From: CAZKEW01 sp964580435
GTDB taxonomy: Bacteria; Acidobacteriota; Aminicenantia; Aminicenantales; UBA8522
DNA length: 55,167 nt
Direction of reading: 5' to 3'
Assembly: GCA_964580435.1 (NCBI GenBank)
Contig: CAZOKP010000009.1
Location: forward strand, 1-55,167
The position numbers and the translations under genes were made by a program. A model generated the notes under the pieces. That model ran no database searches, was not told the origin of the DNA, and saw nothing but the letters and a program-made list of their open reading frames with translations. Shown one piece after another: positions 8,750 through 16,298 of the stretch; position 1 is the first letter of the stretch, and each line of letters begins with the position of its first letter.

Positions 8750-9895
8750 TTATTTTTTATACCTCAGGAAAGCGCCGACCTTGCCGTAATGGTCCAGTTT
8801 CGAGGGAGAGGTGACATATCGGACCTGGCCTTTGTTGTTCATCGCCGAATGGACGCCCTCATGGACGATATCCTGGACTTTTTCCGTTTTGACCTGGCAG
8901 ATGGGGCATTGGAGTTCATCCAGGTAGAGAAACTGACACTTGGGACAGACTCTTCCCTCCAAAGAAAAATTCCGCGTCACGACTAGAGTTTGGACTTCTG
9001 CAGCGTTCAATGTCCGCAGGACTTCCCTCATGCCGGAAACGGCCCGGCGGCCTGATTCCAGCCCCGCCACAAGCGTCTGGGCAAGTCCGGCCTCTTCCTC
9101 CATCCTGAGTTTTTTCTCCATCTCCACGGCCTGCCTCAGGATTTTGTCCTCGGAGTCGTTGGAGTTTGTTTTGAGCCAACCCTTGAGCCTTTCCTTGAGA
9201 TAGGGGTGGAGCAGCGGATCGAAACTCGAGCGGTACTCTTCCTTCAATCCCAAGAAGAGCCAGTCGAAGGGGTGTTTCTTGAACAGGTCAAAAGTCCTCT
9301 GGGCGGTTTTCTTGAAATGGTCGTGGAGGTGGGCATCGATGTGCCTCTCGATCCGCTTGGACTCATAGCCTTGCCAGCCGCCCTCGCGCACACGGTTGGG
9401 AACATCGCTGGTCAGGCTTTCGAGGAGAGCGATTTCGCCCAGGTCAATGTCATACCAGCGACCCTCGTGACGGTTGAGCAAGAGAGCGCAAATATGGTGA
9501 TATTCATCCAGGATCACCGAGAGCGGCCTGAGGTAGGGAGCGCGGTCGAAAATGATATGGTTCCGGGGCGCCCGCGGCAAGGAGAAGTCCTGCCACTGGC
9601 CCGAGGCGGAAGAGGAAAAGACGGACAGCCCGGCGGCAGTATACGATGGGAGAATGCGGCTGCCGAAACGGCTGATTTTCTTCAGGTCCTGGTCGAGAGA
9701 ATCCTTCCTGCTTTTGCCCGCATCGAGCGATTCCAGCCGCGCCCGGCCTTCCGCGAGGAGGTTTTTGAACGAAACGTTGATTTCTTTCTGGCTCAGCCGG
9801 CTTTTATCTGTATCCAGATAGAAAGAGGTCGTCAGGGTTTTTTCGCTCTTGAATTGAGCGAGAGCTTGGATTTGTTTTCGCGAAGAGAGTTTCAT
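8750..9895 (-). CDS. baeRF-type (bacterial archaeo-eukaryotic release-factor-like) protein
   Basis: A 381-aa protein resembling the bacterial relatives of eRF1/Pelota/Vms1. The N-terminal part reads FYLDTDKSRLSQKEINVSF. The middle contains a GG-rich loop, EGGWQGYES (171-179), where release factors of this superfamily carry their catalytic GGQ-like loop. The C-terminus carries a four-Cys zinc ribbon (C317, C320, C330, C333: CPKC...CPIC). Family members are thought to hydrolyse peptidyl-tRNA or bind stalled ribosomes; that is family knowledge, not shown here. I assign it to the baeRF group (family 10-like) from motif memory, so the subfamily is less certain. It stands alone, next to tRNA-Leu on the opposite strand. 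Confidence 0.7.
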   Translation of the reverse strand: MKLSSRKQIQALAQFKSEKTLTTSFYLDTDKSRLSQKEINVSFKNLLAEGRARLESLDAGKSRKDSLDQDLKKISRFGSRILPSYTAAGLSVFSSSASGQWQDFSLPRAPRNHIIFDRAPYLRPLSVILDEYHHICALLLNRHEGRWYDIDLGEIALLESLTSDVPNRVREGGWQGYESKRIERHIDAHLHDHFKKTAQRTFDLFKKHPFDWLFLGLKEEYRSSFDPLLHPYLKERLKGWLKTNSNDSEDKILRQAVEMEKKLRMEEEAGLAQTLVAGLESGRRAVSGMREVLRTLNAAEVQTLVVTRNFSLEGRVCPKCQFLYLDELQCPICQVKTEKVQDIVHEGVHSAMNNKGQVRYVTSPSKLDHYGKVGAFLRYKK

Positions 9896-10088
9896 TAAGC
9901 CTCCTTATTCATTTTGGAAATAAAAAGAAAACAAGAATATGCGGACAGAATTTGGCTCCGTTCCTTAGTTTATGAATTTCCCCTTTTTCTCGGTCTTGGT
10001 CTGAGAGAGATGGTCGCAGTGAATATCACGCACCTCATAAAATAAGCAGCGGACCTGCGTTTGTCAAGTTTTTGTTTGCCTTTTTTCT

Positions 10089-10116
10089 TTGCGTTTCCAC
10101 CGCAGATGATTATAAT
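10089..10116 (+). promoter_or_regulatory. Promoter of tRNA-Leu
   Basis: A perfect -10 TATAAT (10111-10116) lies 15 bases before the mature tRNA; 16 bases upstream of it is TTGCGT (10089-10094), an acceptable -35. The surrounding 235-base gap (9896-10130) is AT-rich and holds no convincing gene. Confidence 0.6.
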
Positions 10117-10130
10117 AAAAAGCGCTTGGC

Positions 10131-10214
10131 GCGGAAGTGGCGGAACTGGTAGACGCGTAAGCCTCAGGAGTTTATGGCCGCAAGGCCGTGAGGGTTCGAG
10201 TCCCTCCTTCCGCA
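10131..10214 (+). tRNA. tRNA-Leu (anticodon CAG)
   Basis: Full class II cloverleaf of 84 bases. The acceptor stem GCGGAAG pairs with CTTCCGC and the discriminator is A. The anticodon stem TAAGC/GTTTA holds loop CTCAGGA with anticodon CAG, reading CUG. A long variable arm, TGGCC-GCAA-GGCCG, is the mark of Leu/Ser/Tyr tRNAs; the T arm is GAGGG-TTCGAGT-CCCTC. The 3' CCA is not encoded (A is followed by TTG), so a CCA-adding enzyme is needed. Confidence 0.95.
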
Positions 10215-10220
10215 TTGCCC

Positions 10221-10257
10221 GGGGGCGATTCTCGATGAGAGAATCGTCCCCTCTTTA
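10221..10257 (+). terminator. Terminator after tRNA-Leu
   Basis: A 13-bp stem (GGGGGCGATTCTC / GAGAATCGTCCCC, one G-T pair, 5-base loop GATGA) at 10221-10251 is followed by TCTTTA. It starts 6 bases after the tRNA and ends only about 10 bases before the radical SAM start codon. The U tract is short, so some readthrough is likely. Confidence 0.7.
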
Positions 10258-10266
10258 TGTTAGCAA

Positions 10267-11616
10267 ATGATGCCCTCCCCGAAGGCCGTCCTTCTTGTCA
10301 ATCCCTGGATTTACGATTTCACGGCCTATGACTTTTGGTTGAAACCCCTGGGACTTCTTTACGTGGCCTCTGTCGTCCGGGAGAACGCCGACTGCCGCGT
10401 CGATTTCATTGATTGCCTGGACCGTCATCACCCGCTCCTTGCGGCCAAGCTGAAGGCGAAGCCCGACGGACGGGGCCATTTTCCTAAAGAGGAGGTGGCC
10501 AAGCCTGAAGTGTTGAAAAACGTGCCCAGGAGATATTCACGCTATGGCATTCCCGTCCCTCTCTTCCGGCACGAGCTTGAGCGTCTGCCCCGTCCGGGGG
10601 CCGTGCTCCTGACCTCGAGCATGACGTACTGGTATCCTGGTGTCCAGCTCGTCATTGAGCTCATCCGGCAGAAGTGGGGGCAGGTCCCCGTTATCCTGGG
10701 CGGGCTTTATGCGACCCTGGCCCCGGAACACGCCCGTCTTCACTCTGGAGCGGATGTCGTTGTCCGGGGCGCCGGCGAGAATGCGGTCCTACCGCTGCTG
10801 AGAGAGATCCTGGGCGATAAACACGTGCGGCCGAGAGAATTCAGCAGGCTGGAGGAGATGCCCTTTCCGGCATTCGATTTATTAAGGAACAAGGACGCTC
10901 TTCCGGTTCTCACCTCCCGCGGCTGTCCCTTCCGTTGCTCATTCTGTGCGACCCCTCTTCTTTATCGAGATTTCGAGCAGAGGTCTTCTCTGTCCGTGAT
11001 ATCTGAAATAGAGATGAACATGCGGCGGTGGGGGACTAAGAATCTATCCTTTTATGATGATGCTCTCCTCGTCGGCAAAGAGAGCCATCTCCTTCCGTTG
11101 CTCGAGCTCCTGGCGGAAAAAAAATGGCCGCTGGCCTTCCATACCCCTAACGGGCTTCATGTCCGCGAAATAGATACGGCGACGGCCTGCCTTTTCCGCA
11201 AGGCCGGCTTCCGCTCTCTCTACCTCAGCCAGGAGTCCTTCGATGAAGAGCTACTGGAGCGGGCTTGCCCTAAGGTCACAGGGCAAGACCTGGCCAAAGC
11301 CCTTGACATCCTGGAGAGAGCGGGCTACCGGCGTAAGGAGGTGAATGTTTATCTCATTGCCGGGCTCCCCGGCCAGGATCTCCGGCTCATAAAGGATAGC
11401 ATCCTCCAGGTCCGGCGGCTTGGGGCCAGGCCGCGGTTGGCTTTCTTTTCTCCGGTGCCGGGGACGGTGGAATGGGGCCGGCTTGTCGACAAAGGATATC
11501 TACCCGTGGATGCCGACCCTCTGCTTCACAACAAGCTGACTTTTGCCTATCTATGGGGAGAGATTTCCCGCCAGGAATTCGATTCGCTGAAGGACCTTCT
11601 TCGAGAGGAACCCTAG
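10267..11616 (+). CDS. B12-binding-type radical SAM protein
   Basis: 449-aa protein with a cobalamin-binding-like Rossmann domain (about 5-185; AVLLVNPWIYDFTAYDFWLKPLGLLY and the loop LGGLYATLAPEHA) followed by a radical SAM domain. The 4Fe-4S motif CPFRCSFC (C220, C224, C227) matches CX3CX2C, and SRGC before it is typical of the group; SFYDDALLV and QESFDEELL are conserved radical SAM strands. Such proteins carry out radical methylations or ring rearrangements; the substrate is unknown. A classic His for cobalamin ligation is not obvious. The first ATG at 10267 has no visible Shine-Dalgarno. It lies directly behind the tRNA terminator and probably depends on readthrough or a leaderless start. 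Confidence 0.85.
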   Translation: MMPSPKAVLLVNPWIYDFTAYDFWLKPLGLLYVASVVRENADCRVDFIDCLDRHHPLLAAKLKAKPDGRGHFPKEEVAKPEVLKNVPRRYSRYGIPVPLFRHELERLPRPGAVLLTSSMTYWYPGVQLVIELIRQKWGQVPVILGGLYATLAPEHARLHSGADVVVRGAGENAVLPLLREILGDKHVRPREFSRLEEMPFPAFDLLRNKDALPVLTSRGCPFRCSFCATPLLYRDFEQRSSLSVISEIEMNMRRWGTKNLSFYDDALLVGKESHLLPLLELLAEKKWPLAFHTPNGLHVREIDTATACLFRKAGFRSLYLSQESFDEELLERACPKVTGQDLAKALDILERAGYRRKEVNVYLIAGLPGQDLRLIKDSILQVRRLGARPRLAFFSPVPGTVEWGRLVDKGYLPVDADPLLHNKLTFAYLWGEISRQEFDSLKDLLREEP

Positions 11617-11706
11617 AGCCTTGATGCTCCTTGCATTTCCCCCCGGATAGGTTTATCTTAAAAAAGTGGATGAGCGCTTCAGCCTTGTTCACCACCTGAG
11701 GCAGCA

Positions 11707-12648
11707 ATGAAAAAAAGGTTGAGGTTAGGGATTGGAGTTGTCCTGCTTTTGGTTGTTGCAGCGGCCTGCCGCGTGAGCGTAGCTGAGCATCAGCTTTCGC
11801 CTCAGAATGCGGAATTCTTGTCCCAGGTCCGCTATATCATCACTCCTAAAGAAAAGAAGGATTTCCTGGCGCTCCCCGATTCCGATAAGCCACAGTTCAT
11901 CGACGCGTTCTGGAAACGCCGCGATCCCGATTCCTCTACGGTGGAGAATGAGTTTAAGGTTGAATATTTCAAACGCCTGGAGAAAGCCAACCAGCTTTTT
12001 GGCGGTGAAGGCCGGCCGGGCTGGCTCACGGACAGGGGGAGAATCTACATCCTTTTTGGCCCTCCCGCCTCCCGCACGACCACGCCGATGACAGGAGACT
12101 CCTACGGCCGCTGCCAGGAGGTCTGGTACTATGGCAGTTTTCCCGTCATTTTTGTGGATACAAACTGCAACGGCAATTTTATCCTGGCGACTTTGAATTT
12201 GGAGCATCTCCAGGACCTCAATGTGGCTCAGGCAATCGCCCAGAATCCTATCATCGAGGAGAAAAAGGCGCAGATCGATTTCGACTTCAACCTCAGAAAG
12301 AATACCCAGGTCGAGTCACGGGTCGAGTGTCTCGTGGAGCTCGAAATTCCGGTTCGCTCCATCTGGTTCTCCTCTGAGGGGGAGAAGTTCGCGACAACCT
12401 TTGATGTCGAGATAGAAATCAGAGATAAGATGAATGCCATCCGCTGGCAGTATAAGAACAGCTATCGTGTGGCCATGACCGAAGAGGAGCTCAAGAAGAA
12501 TCAAGACGGCAGATACAGAATCGAAATCCCCTTTACTATAGACAAGGATGTGGACATGTTTCGGCAGGGAAAGAACAAGATCCAAATTGTACTCAAGAAT
12601 AAAACCGGGAAAGAAGAGCTCCGCAAAACGGCCGAGTTTACTCTTTAG
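11707..12648 (+). CDS. GWxTD-domain lipoprotein (copy 1)
   Basis: 313-aa exported protein of the GWxTD family. A signal sequence ends in VAAAC (Cys21), fitting a lipoprotein. The signature GWLTDRGRIYILFGPP is at 105-120, preceded by the conserved FWKRRDPDSSTVENEF block (69-84) and followed by EVWYYG. A C-terminal beta-rich domain (about 190-313) follows. The function of the family is not established; it is frequent in Acidobacteria and relatives. It lies 17 bases before a second, clearly paralogous gene, so the two form an operon and possibly a heteromer. The upstream gap 11617-11706 contains no clear promoter. Confidence 0.88.
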   Translation: MKKRLRLGIGVVLLLVVAAACRVSVAEHQLSPQNAEFLSQVRYIITPKEKKDFLALPDSDKPQFIDAFWKRRDPDSSTVENEFKVEYFKRLEKANQLFGGEGRPGWLTDRGRIYILFGPPASRTTTPMTGDSYGRCQEVWYYGSFPVIFVDTNCNGNFILATLNLEHLQDLNVAQAIAQNPIIEEKKAQIDFDFNLRKNTQVESRVECLVELEIPVRSIWFSSEGEKFATTFDVEIEIRDKMNAIRWQYKNSYRVAMTEEELKKNQDGRYRIEIPFTIDKDVDMFRQGKNKIQIVLKNKTGKEELRKTAEFTL

Positions 12649-12665
12649 CGCTAACGGATGAAGAT

Positions 12666-13661
12666 ATGAAACCGACAGAGCGGACGAAAAAAATGGGACG
12701 GCTGGCGTGTGGTTTTTTGATGTTGTTCCTGGCTCTCTCGTTCTCCTGCCGGCTTTACAATATACGAAAAAAGCTCTCTCCAGATTATGCCGCTTTTCTC
12801 TCCCAAGTCAGGTACCTCATCACGAGCAAGGAAGAAAAAACCTTCCTCAAGCTGCCAGATAGCGAAAAAGACCAATTCATCGGGGAATTCTGGAAACGTC
12901 GTGATTCCGACCCCGACACTGAGGAAAACGAATTCAAGACGGAATATTTCAGCCGCATCGATCAGGCGAACAAGCTTTTTCATGGCGAAGGAAAGCTAGG
13001 CTGGCTCACTGACCGGGGAAGGATTTACATCCTCTTCGGCCCCCCCATGCAGAGGATGACCAATCCTCCGGGGAGCGATTCCTCAGGCCGGTGTGGCGAA
13101 GTCTGGTATTACGGCGATTTTCCGGTGGTGTTTCGCGACGCGACCTGCACCGGCGACTATGTCCTTGTGACATACGACCTGACAGCGCTGCGAGAGGTCA
13201 ACATCGCCTATATGCACGAGCTGAGCTCGGCTCAGGCCCAGGCCCAGGCTCCGGGTCCAGAAATTGTTCACCGGGAAAAAGACATCTTTGATTTCAGTTT
13301 CGAGGTCAAGACCAATGTTTCTGAGGCGGGAAAAGTCGTGGGCGTTGCCACTATCGCCATTCCCTATGCCGGGATCTGGTTTAAGCACGACGCCGGAGTT
13401 TTCAAGACGGAGATGGAGGTCCGGTTGGAGCTTCGCGACGGGGAGGGCAAGCTGGTATGGGAAACGATGAATACTTTTGAGATCGCCTTGAAGGAAGCTG
13501 AACTTAAGGATAAACAAAAAGCGTCTTATGTCTGGGAGATTCCTTTTAGCCTCGAAAAAAATGTCGAGGAGCTCCGCCGGGGGAAATATTTGTTCCGTTG
13601 CCGGCTCAAGAACTTGACCGGGAAAGAGGAGATCCGAAAAGACGCAGAGGCCGTCTTCTAG
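12666..13661 (+). CDS. GWxTD-domain lipoprotein (copy 2)
   Basis: 331-aa paralogue of the preceding gene: same order of signal sequence, FWKRRDSDPDTEENEF block, GWLTDRGRIYILFGPP signature (112-127), EVWYYG and beta-rich C-terminal half. The signal ends LALSFSC (Cys28), a weak lipobox. A start at residue 10 (12693) would give a more compact signal peptide. An Ala/Gln-rich insertion (SSAQAQAQAPGPE) sits between the two domains and is missing from copy 1. Its last 4 bases overlap the convergent ROK kinase gene. Role unknown; envelope location inferred. Confidence 0.87.
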   Translation: MKPTERTKKMGRLACGFLMLFLALSFSCRLYNIRKKLSPDYAAFLSQVRYLITSKEEKTFLKLPDSEKDQFIGEFWKRRDSDPDTEENEFKTEYFSRIDQANKLFHGEGKLGWLTDRGRIYILFGPPMQRMTNPPGSDSSGRCGEVWYYGDFPVVFRDATCTGDYVLVTYDLTALREVNIAYMHELSSAQAQAQAPGPEIVHREKDIFDFSFEVKTNVSEAGKVVGVATIAIPYAGIWFKHDAGVFKTEMEVRLELRDGEGKLVWETMNTFEIALKEAELKDKQKASYVWEIPFSLEKNVEELRRGKYLFRCRLKNLTGKEEIRKDAEAVF

Positions 13662-14608
13662 GGAAGCCCGCTGGCTTTTGCTTCACGCTTTTGTCTTGAC
13701 AGCTGGTCTTTGGCCCAGGAGGCCGCGCCCATGAGTCCGGCGTCGTTTCCCAGACTCGCCTTCTCGATGGAGCAGCAGTCGAAGGAGGCTTTATACGACC
13801 TTCGGCGGGCTTCTTCGATGGTGCGGGGCAGGAGCAGCTCGCCGCTGGTCATCACTCCGCCGCCGAGCAGAATTTTTTTCGGATTAAGCAGATTGATGAC
13901 TGTGGCCAGTCCGATTCCCAGATAATACCCGGCTCGCTCGAAGCTCTTGCGAGCGGCTTGGTCTCCGCGTTTGGCCCTAGTAGCGATGTCCTCGGCTGTG
14001 AGGGGATCGTCTGTCTGGACAAGTCGGGCGTAATTCCGGATGATCGCGCCGGCCGAGGCTTCTGTTTCGAGGCAGCCATGCGAGCCGCAGTTACACTTTT
14101 CTCCCTCTGAGTTGACGATAATATGCCCCATTTCAGCGGCAAAACCGCACTGCCCGTGCAGGAGCTCACCGTCGATGATGATTCCAGAGCCCACGCCCGT
14201 GCCCAAAGTGAGGAGGATCAGGTCCCGAATGCCCTTTCCCGCGCCGCACCTGTACTCTCCATAGGCGGCCATATTGGCGTCGTTATCCAGCCAGAAAGGA
14301 ACTTTGATGAAGCGGGAGAGGGCCCCATGGAGGTCAAAATTGTCCAACTCGGGGATGTTCGGTGATTGAATAGTTTTCTGTTCCTTGAGACTGAATATCC
14401 CCGGAATGCCGAACCCGGCGGCCTGGATCCTCCTCCTTTCCGTTTTTTTTAATGCTTCCCAAAGCTCGTGAAAGAGCTCGACCAGCTTTTTAATGTCGGA
14501 CGGCGTCGACGCTTTATCATTGAAGACCAGCGTGTTTCGCTCGTCCAGCAGTCCGTACTTCAACTGGGTCCCTCCAAGGTCAAACCCGGCGTAATACGGC
14601 ACGGTCAT
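13658..14608 (-). CDS. ROK-family sugar kinase (glucokinase-like)
   Basis: 316-aa ROK kinase. The phosphate loop YAGFDLGGTQLKYG is at 6-19, the catalytic base D110 lies in WLDNDANMAAYGE, and the sugar-binding/zinc region is EMGH (159-162) plus CNCGSHGCLE (C172, C174, C179), the ROK zinc finger. These residues fit phosphorylation of glucose (or an N-acetyl hexosamine) at O6. It is the last gene of a leftward three-gene set; its start overlaps the methyltransferase stop by 4 bases. If it is a glucokinase it feeds the phosphofructokinase encoded at 52.8 kb. Substrate preference is inferred from the family. Confidence 0.88.
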   Translation of the reverse strand: MTVPYYAGFDLGGTQLKYGLLDERNTLVFNDKASTPSDIKKLVELFHELWEALKKTERRRIQAAGFGIPGIFSLKEQKTIQSPNIPELDNFDLHGALSRFIKVPFWLDNDANMAAYGEYRCGAGKGIRDLILLTLGTGVGSGIIIDGELLHGQCGFAAEMGHIIVNSEGEKCNCGSHGCLETEASAGAIIRNYARLVQTDDPLTAEDIATRAKRGDQAARKSFERAGYYLGIGLATVINLLNPKKILLGGGVMTSGELLLPRTIEEARRRSYKASFDCCSIEKASLGNDAGLMGAASWAKDQLSRQKREAKASGLP

Positions 14609-15678
14609 TTCCTCCTGGCGATGGCGGCATAGTTTGCGGGAGCGAAAAGGAGCTCGTTCAGGCGGTCGATATTCCGATTCAGGATAGCCGTGCGCTCATC
14701 GGCGCCGGGCAGATTTTGGAGCCGCTCGTTTTCCAGGGCCATCGAGTACTTGACCTCAACGTCCTCAAATCCGCTTGCTTCCATCATGAACTTGAGCGCT
14801 TGAGGATGGATAGGCTTCTCGTGGGATAGGTCCAAATAATAAACCTGGACAAGGGTGAAGACAGAAGTGGGATTGATGGTTTCGAGGACGAGCACGCCTG
14901 AAGGGGCGAGCTTCTGATGGCTCAGTTCGATGAGCCTTTTCAGATGGGCTGGAGGGAGATGTTCGATGACTTGGGAGGAGAAAATTCCTGCCAGCGAGCC
15001 GTCCTCCCGCTCGGCCAGCTTCTCCAGGATGTCGCCCTTCTGGCAGCGCAAGCCCTTGGCCAGGCAGGTCTCGATCATCTGGGAATTACTGTCCACGCCG
15101 GCTGCTTCGTAGCCGTTCTCCCGGAGAAGCCCGAGGAACTCTCCGCGGCCGCAGCCCAGGTCCAGCACAACTCCCTTTTTAGGGAAGAAGGAAAGGTAAT
15201 CCCGCTGCTGTTTCTTGACCTCTTCCTCATAGCCGCGGAAGCGGTTTTCGAAACCTGCATATTGCCAGTCTTCCATGGGCTCCAGGATTTCCCGGACTTC
15301 TGCCGGCGCCGGCATTTTCTTTTCTTCCAGGACTGCCAGCAGCCGGGTAAGCTTCTCCCGCAGAAGAATAAACTTCTTCATCAGGATCTTCACATCCTCA
15401 TATTCCGAAGCCAGCTTGTCCACGCGCCATTCCATGCTTTTAAAGATCAGGCCGACGTGGTTGCTTCCCAGGGCATCCCATTCCCTGTCTTTGGCATCGG
15501 TGAGGGAGGCCTGGAGCTCGACGAGCTCGGTGAGCCCGGCAATAAGATCTTTGGTTGCGGCGCGGTTATGAAGGAGGGAGATAGACTGAGATTTTTTCCT
15601 CAGTTCTTCAAGCTTGCGGGCGAATTCTTTTTCTTTGTCTTGGCGGTCCTGGGCCAGCTTTTCAAGAGTCCGTCTCAT
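14605..15678 (-). CDS. SAM-dependent methyltransferase with N-terminal coiled coil
   Basis: 357-aa protein. Residues 1-160 are highly charged and helical (coiled-coil-like heptads). A class I methyltransferase domain follows, with motif I VVLDLGCGRGEFLG (170-183), the acidic residue in AAGVDSNSQ and the later IFSSQVIEHLPP strand. The fold and the long coiled coil recall methyltransferases that cap or regulate surface polysaccharides, but the substrate is unknown. It sits between tatA and the ROK kinase with a 1-base and a 4-base overlap, so all three are translated from one message. Confidence 0.82.
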   Translation of the reverse strand: MRRTLEKLAQDRQDKEKEFARKLEELRKKSQSISLLHNRAATKDLIAGLTELVELQASLTDAKDREWDALGSNHVGLIFKSMEWRVDKLASEYEDVKILMKKFILLREKLTRLLAVLEEKKMPAPAEVREILEPMEDWQYAGFENRFRGYEEEVKKQQRDYLSFFPKKGVVLDLGCGRGEFLGLLRENGYEAAGVDSNSQMIETCLAKGLRCQKGDILEKLAEREDGSLAGIFSSQVIEHLPPAHLKRLIELSHQKLAPSGVLVLETINPTSVFTLVQVYYLDLSHEKPIHPQALKFMMEASGFEDVEVKYSMALENERLQNLPGADERTAILNRNIDRLNELLFAPANYAAIARRK

Positions 15679-15890
15679 TATTCCTTGGAAGGAGGCTGGG
15701 TCTTTTCGGATTCAGGTTTTTTTTCTTCTTCCGGCTCTTTTTCTTTGCCGGACATGGATTTCTTGAAATTCCGGATGCCCTCGCCGATGCCTTTCCCGAG
15801 TTCGGGCAGGCGGCGGGCGCCGAAAATAATGACCACGATGAGAAGGATGAGGATCAGCTCTGTTGGTCCAACTGGTCCAAACAAAAACAT
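15678..15890 (-). CDS. tatA: Twin-arginine translocase subunit TatA/TatE
   Basis: 70-aa TatA-type protein: short periplasmic N-terminus (FGPVGPTE), one membrane helix (LILILLIVVIIFGA, about 12-25), the hinge and amphipathic helix ARRLPELGKGIGEGIRNFKKSM, then a charged, disordered tail rich in Lys, Glu and Pro. The F-G-x-x-x-LPELG pattern is diagnostic. TatA oligomerises with TatC to export folded proteins. No tatB or tatC is in the window. The gene leads the leftward operon and has a strong AAAGGAGG Shine-Dalgarno directly preceded by a perfect inverted repeat (15901-15920). Confidence 0.93.
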   Translation of the reverse strand: MFLFGPVGPTELILILLIVVIIFGARRLPELGKGIGEGIRNFKKSMSGKEKEPEEEKKPESEKTQPPSKE

Positions 15891-15900
15891 AGAAACCTCC

Positions 15901-15920
15901 TTTGAGGATTTATCCTCAAA
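15901..15920 (-). promoter_or_regulatory. Inverted repeat abutting the tatA ribosome binding site
   Basis: TTTGAGGATTTATCCTCAAA has two perfect 9-base arms around TT. On the tatA strand it runs directly into GGAGG, 10 bases from the start codon. It could be an operator for a dimeric regulator or an RNA hairpin affecting ribosome access. Confidence 0.5.
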
Positions 15921-16121
15921 TCATCAGGAGAATAATCTCAGCCTCTATGACAAAATTACTTGAGTTATCCCCAAAAGTCAAGCTGGCTCGGGCGGTGATT
16001 GCGTCTCTATCTCCGTGATGGGGGCGGTTCCTGTCGCGGTTCACCCCCGGCGCCCTCGCGGTCAATCATGTTGTTTCCAGGGCCAAAAACCGGGGCATCA
16101 AACCCTCGGGGCGGCGGGGGG

Positions 16122-16183
16122 CCCCCGAACTACGCCACCCTCCCCTTCTATCAGCGTAGGACTATCATGGAATTGGAAATGCT
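16122..16183 (+). repeat. Dispersed 62-base repeat, copy A
   Basis: This block matches the reverse complement of 41340-41402 with about four mismatches and one extra C over 62-63 bases (CCCCCGAAC[T/C]ACGCCACCC...AATTGGAAATGCT). In this copy it is preceded by a GC-only GGGGGG/CCCCC hairpin (16116-16126). It lies in the 400-base gap between the divergent tatA and mtnA genes, the rest of which (15921-16121) shows no gene. Confidence 0.8.
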
Positions 16184-16214
16184 CCCTCGGGCGGCAGGCG
16201 CTGCCTCCCTTCAG

Positions 16215-16243
16215 TTGACGCGGAGTGACGTTTCTGACATCAT
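16215..16243 (+). promoter_or_regulatory. Possible mtnA promoter
   Basis: TTGACG (16215-16220), 17 bases, CATCAT (16238-16243; 4 of 6 consensus bases), giving a leader of about 50 bases to the mtnA ATG. It is the best candidate in the gap but modest. Confidence 0.4.
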
Positions 16244-16298
16244 ACGTTTCCGATGGAAAGGGTCCGCAATCGGGGATGTTTCTATAGTGAGGACAAGA

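Noticed and set aside
14917..15963. 348-codon open frame opposite the methyltransferase and tatA genes
   Set aside because: Lies antisense to two clearly recognised genes with correct motifs; its sequence has no family features.
15999..16298. In-frame N-terminal extension of mtnA by 100 codons
   Set aside because: It would translate the GC hairpin and the 62-base repeat; the family starts at MLPTIKW-like residues, which begin at 16299.
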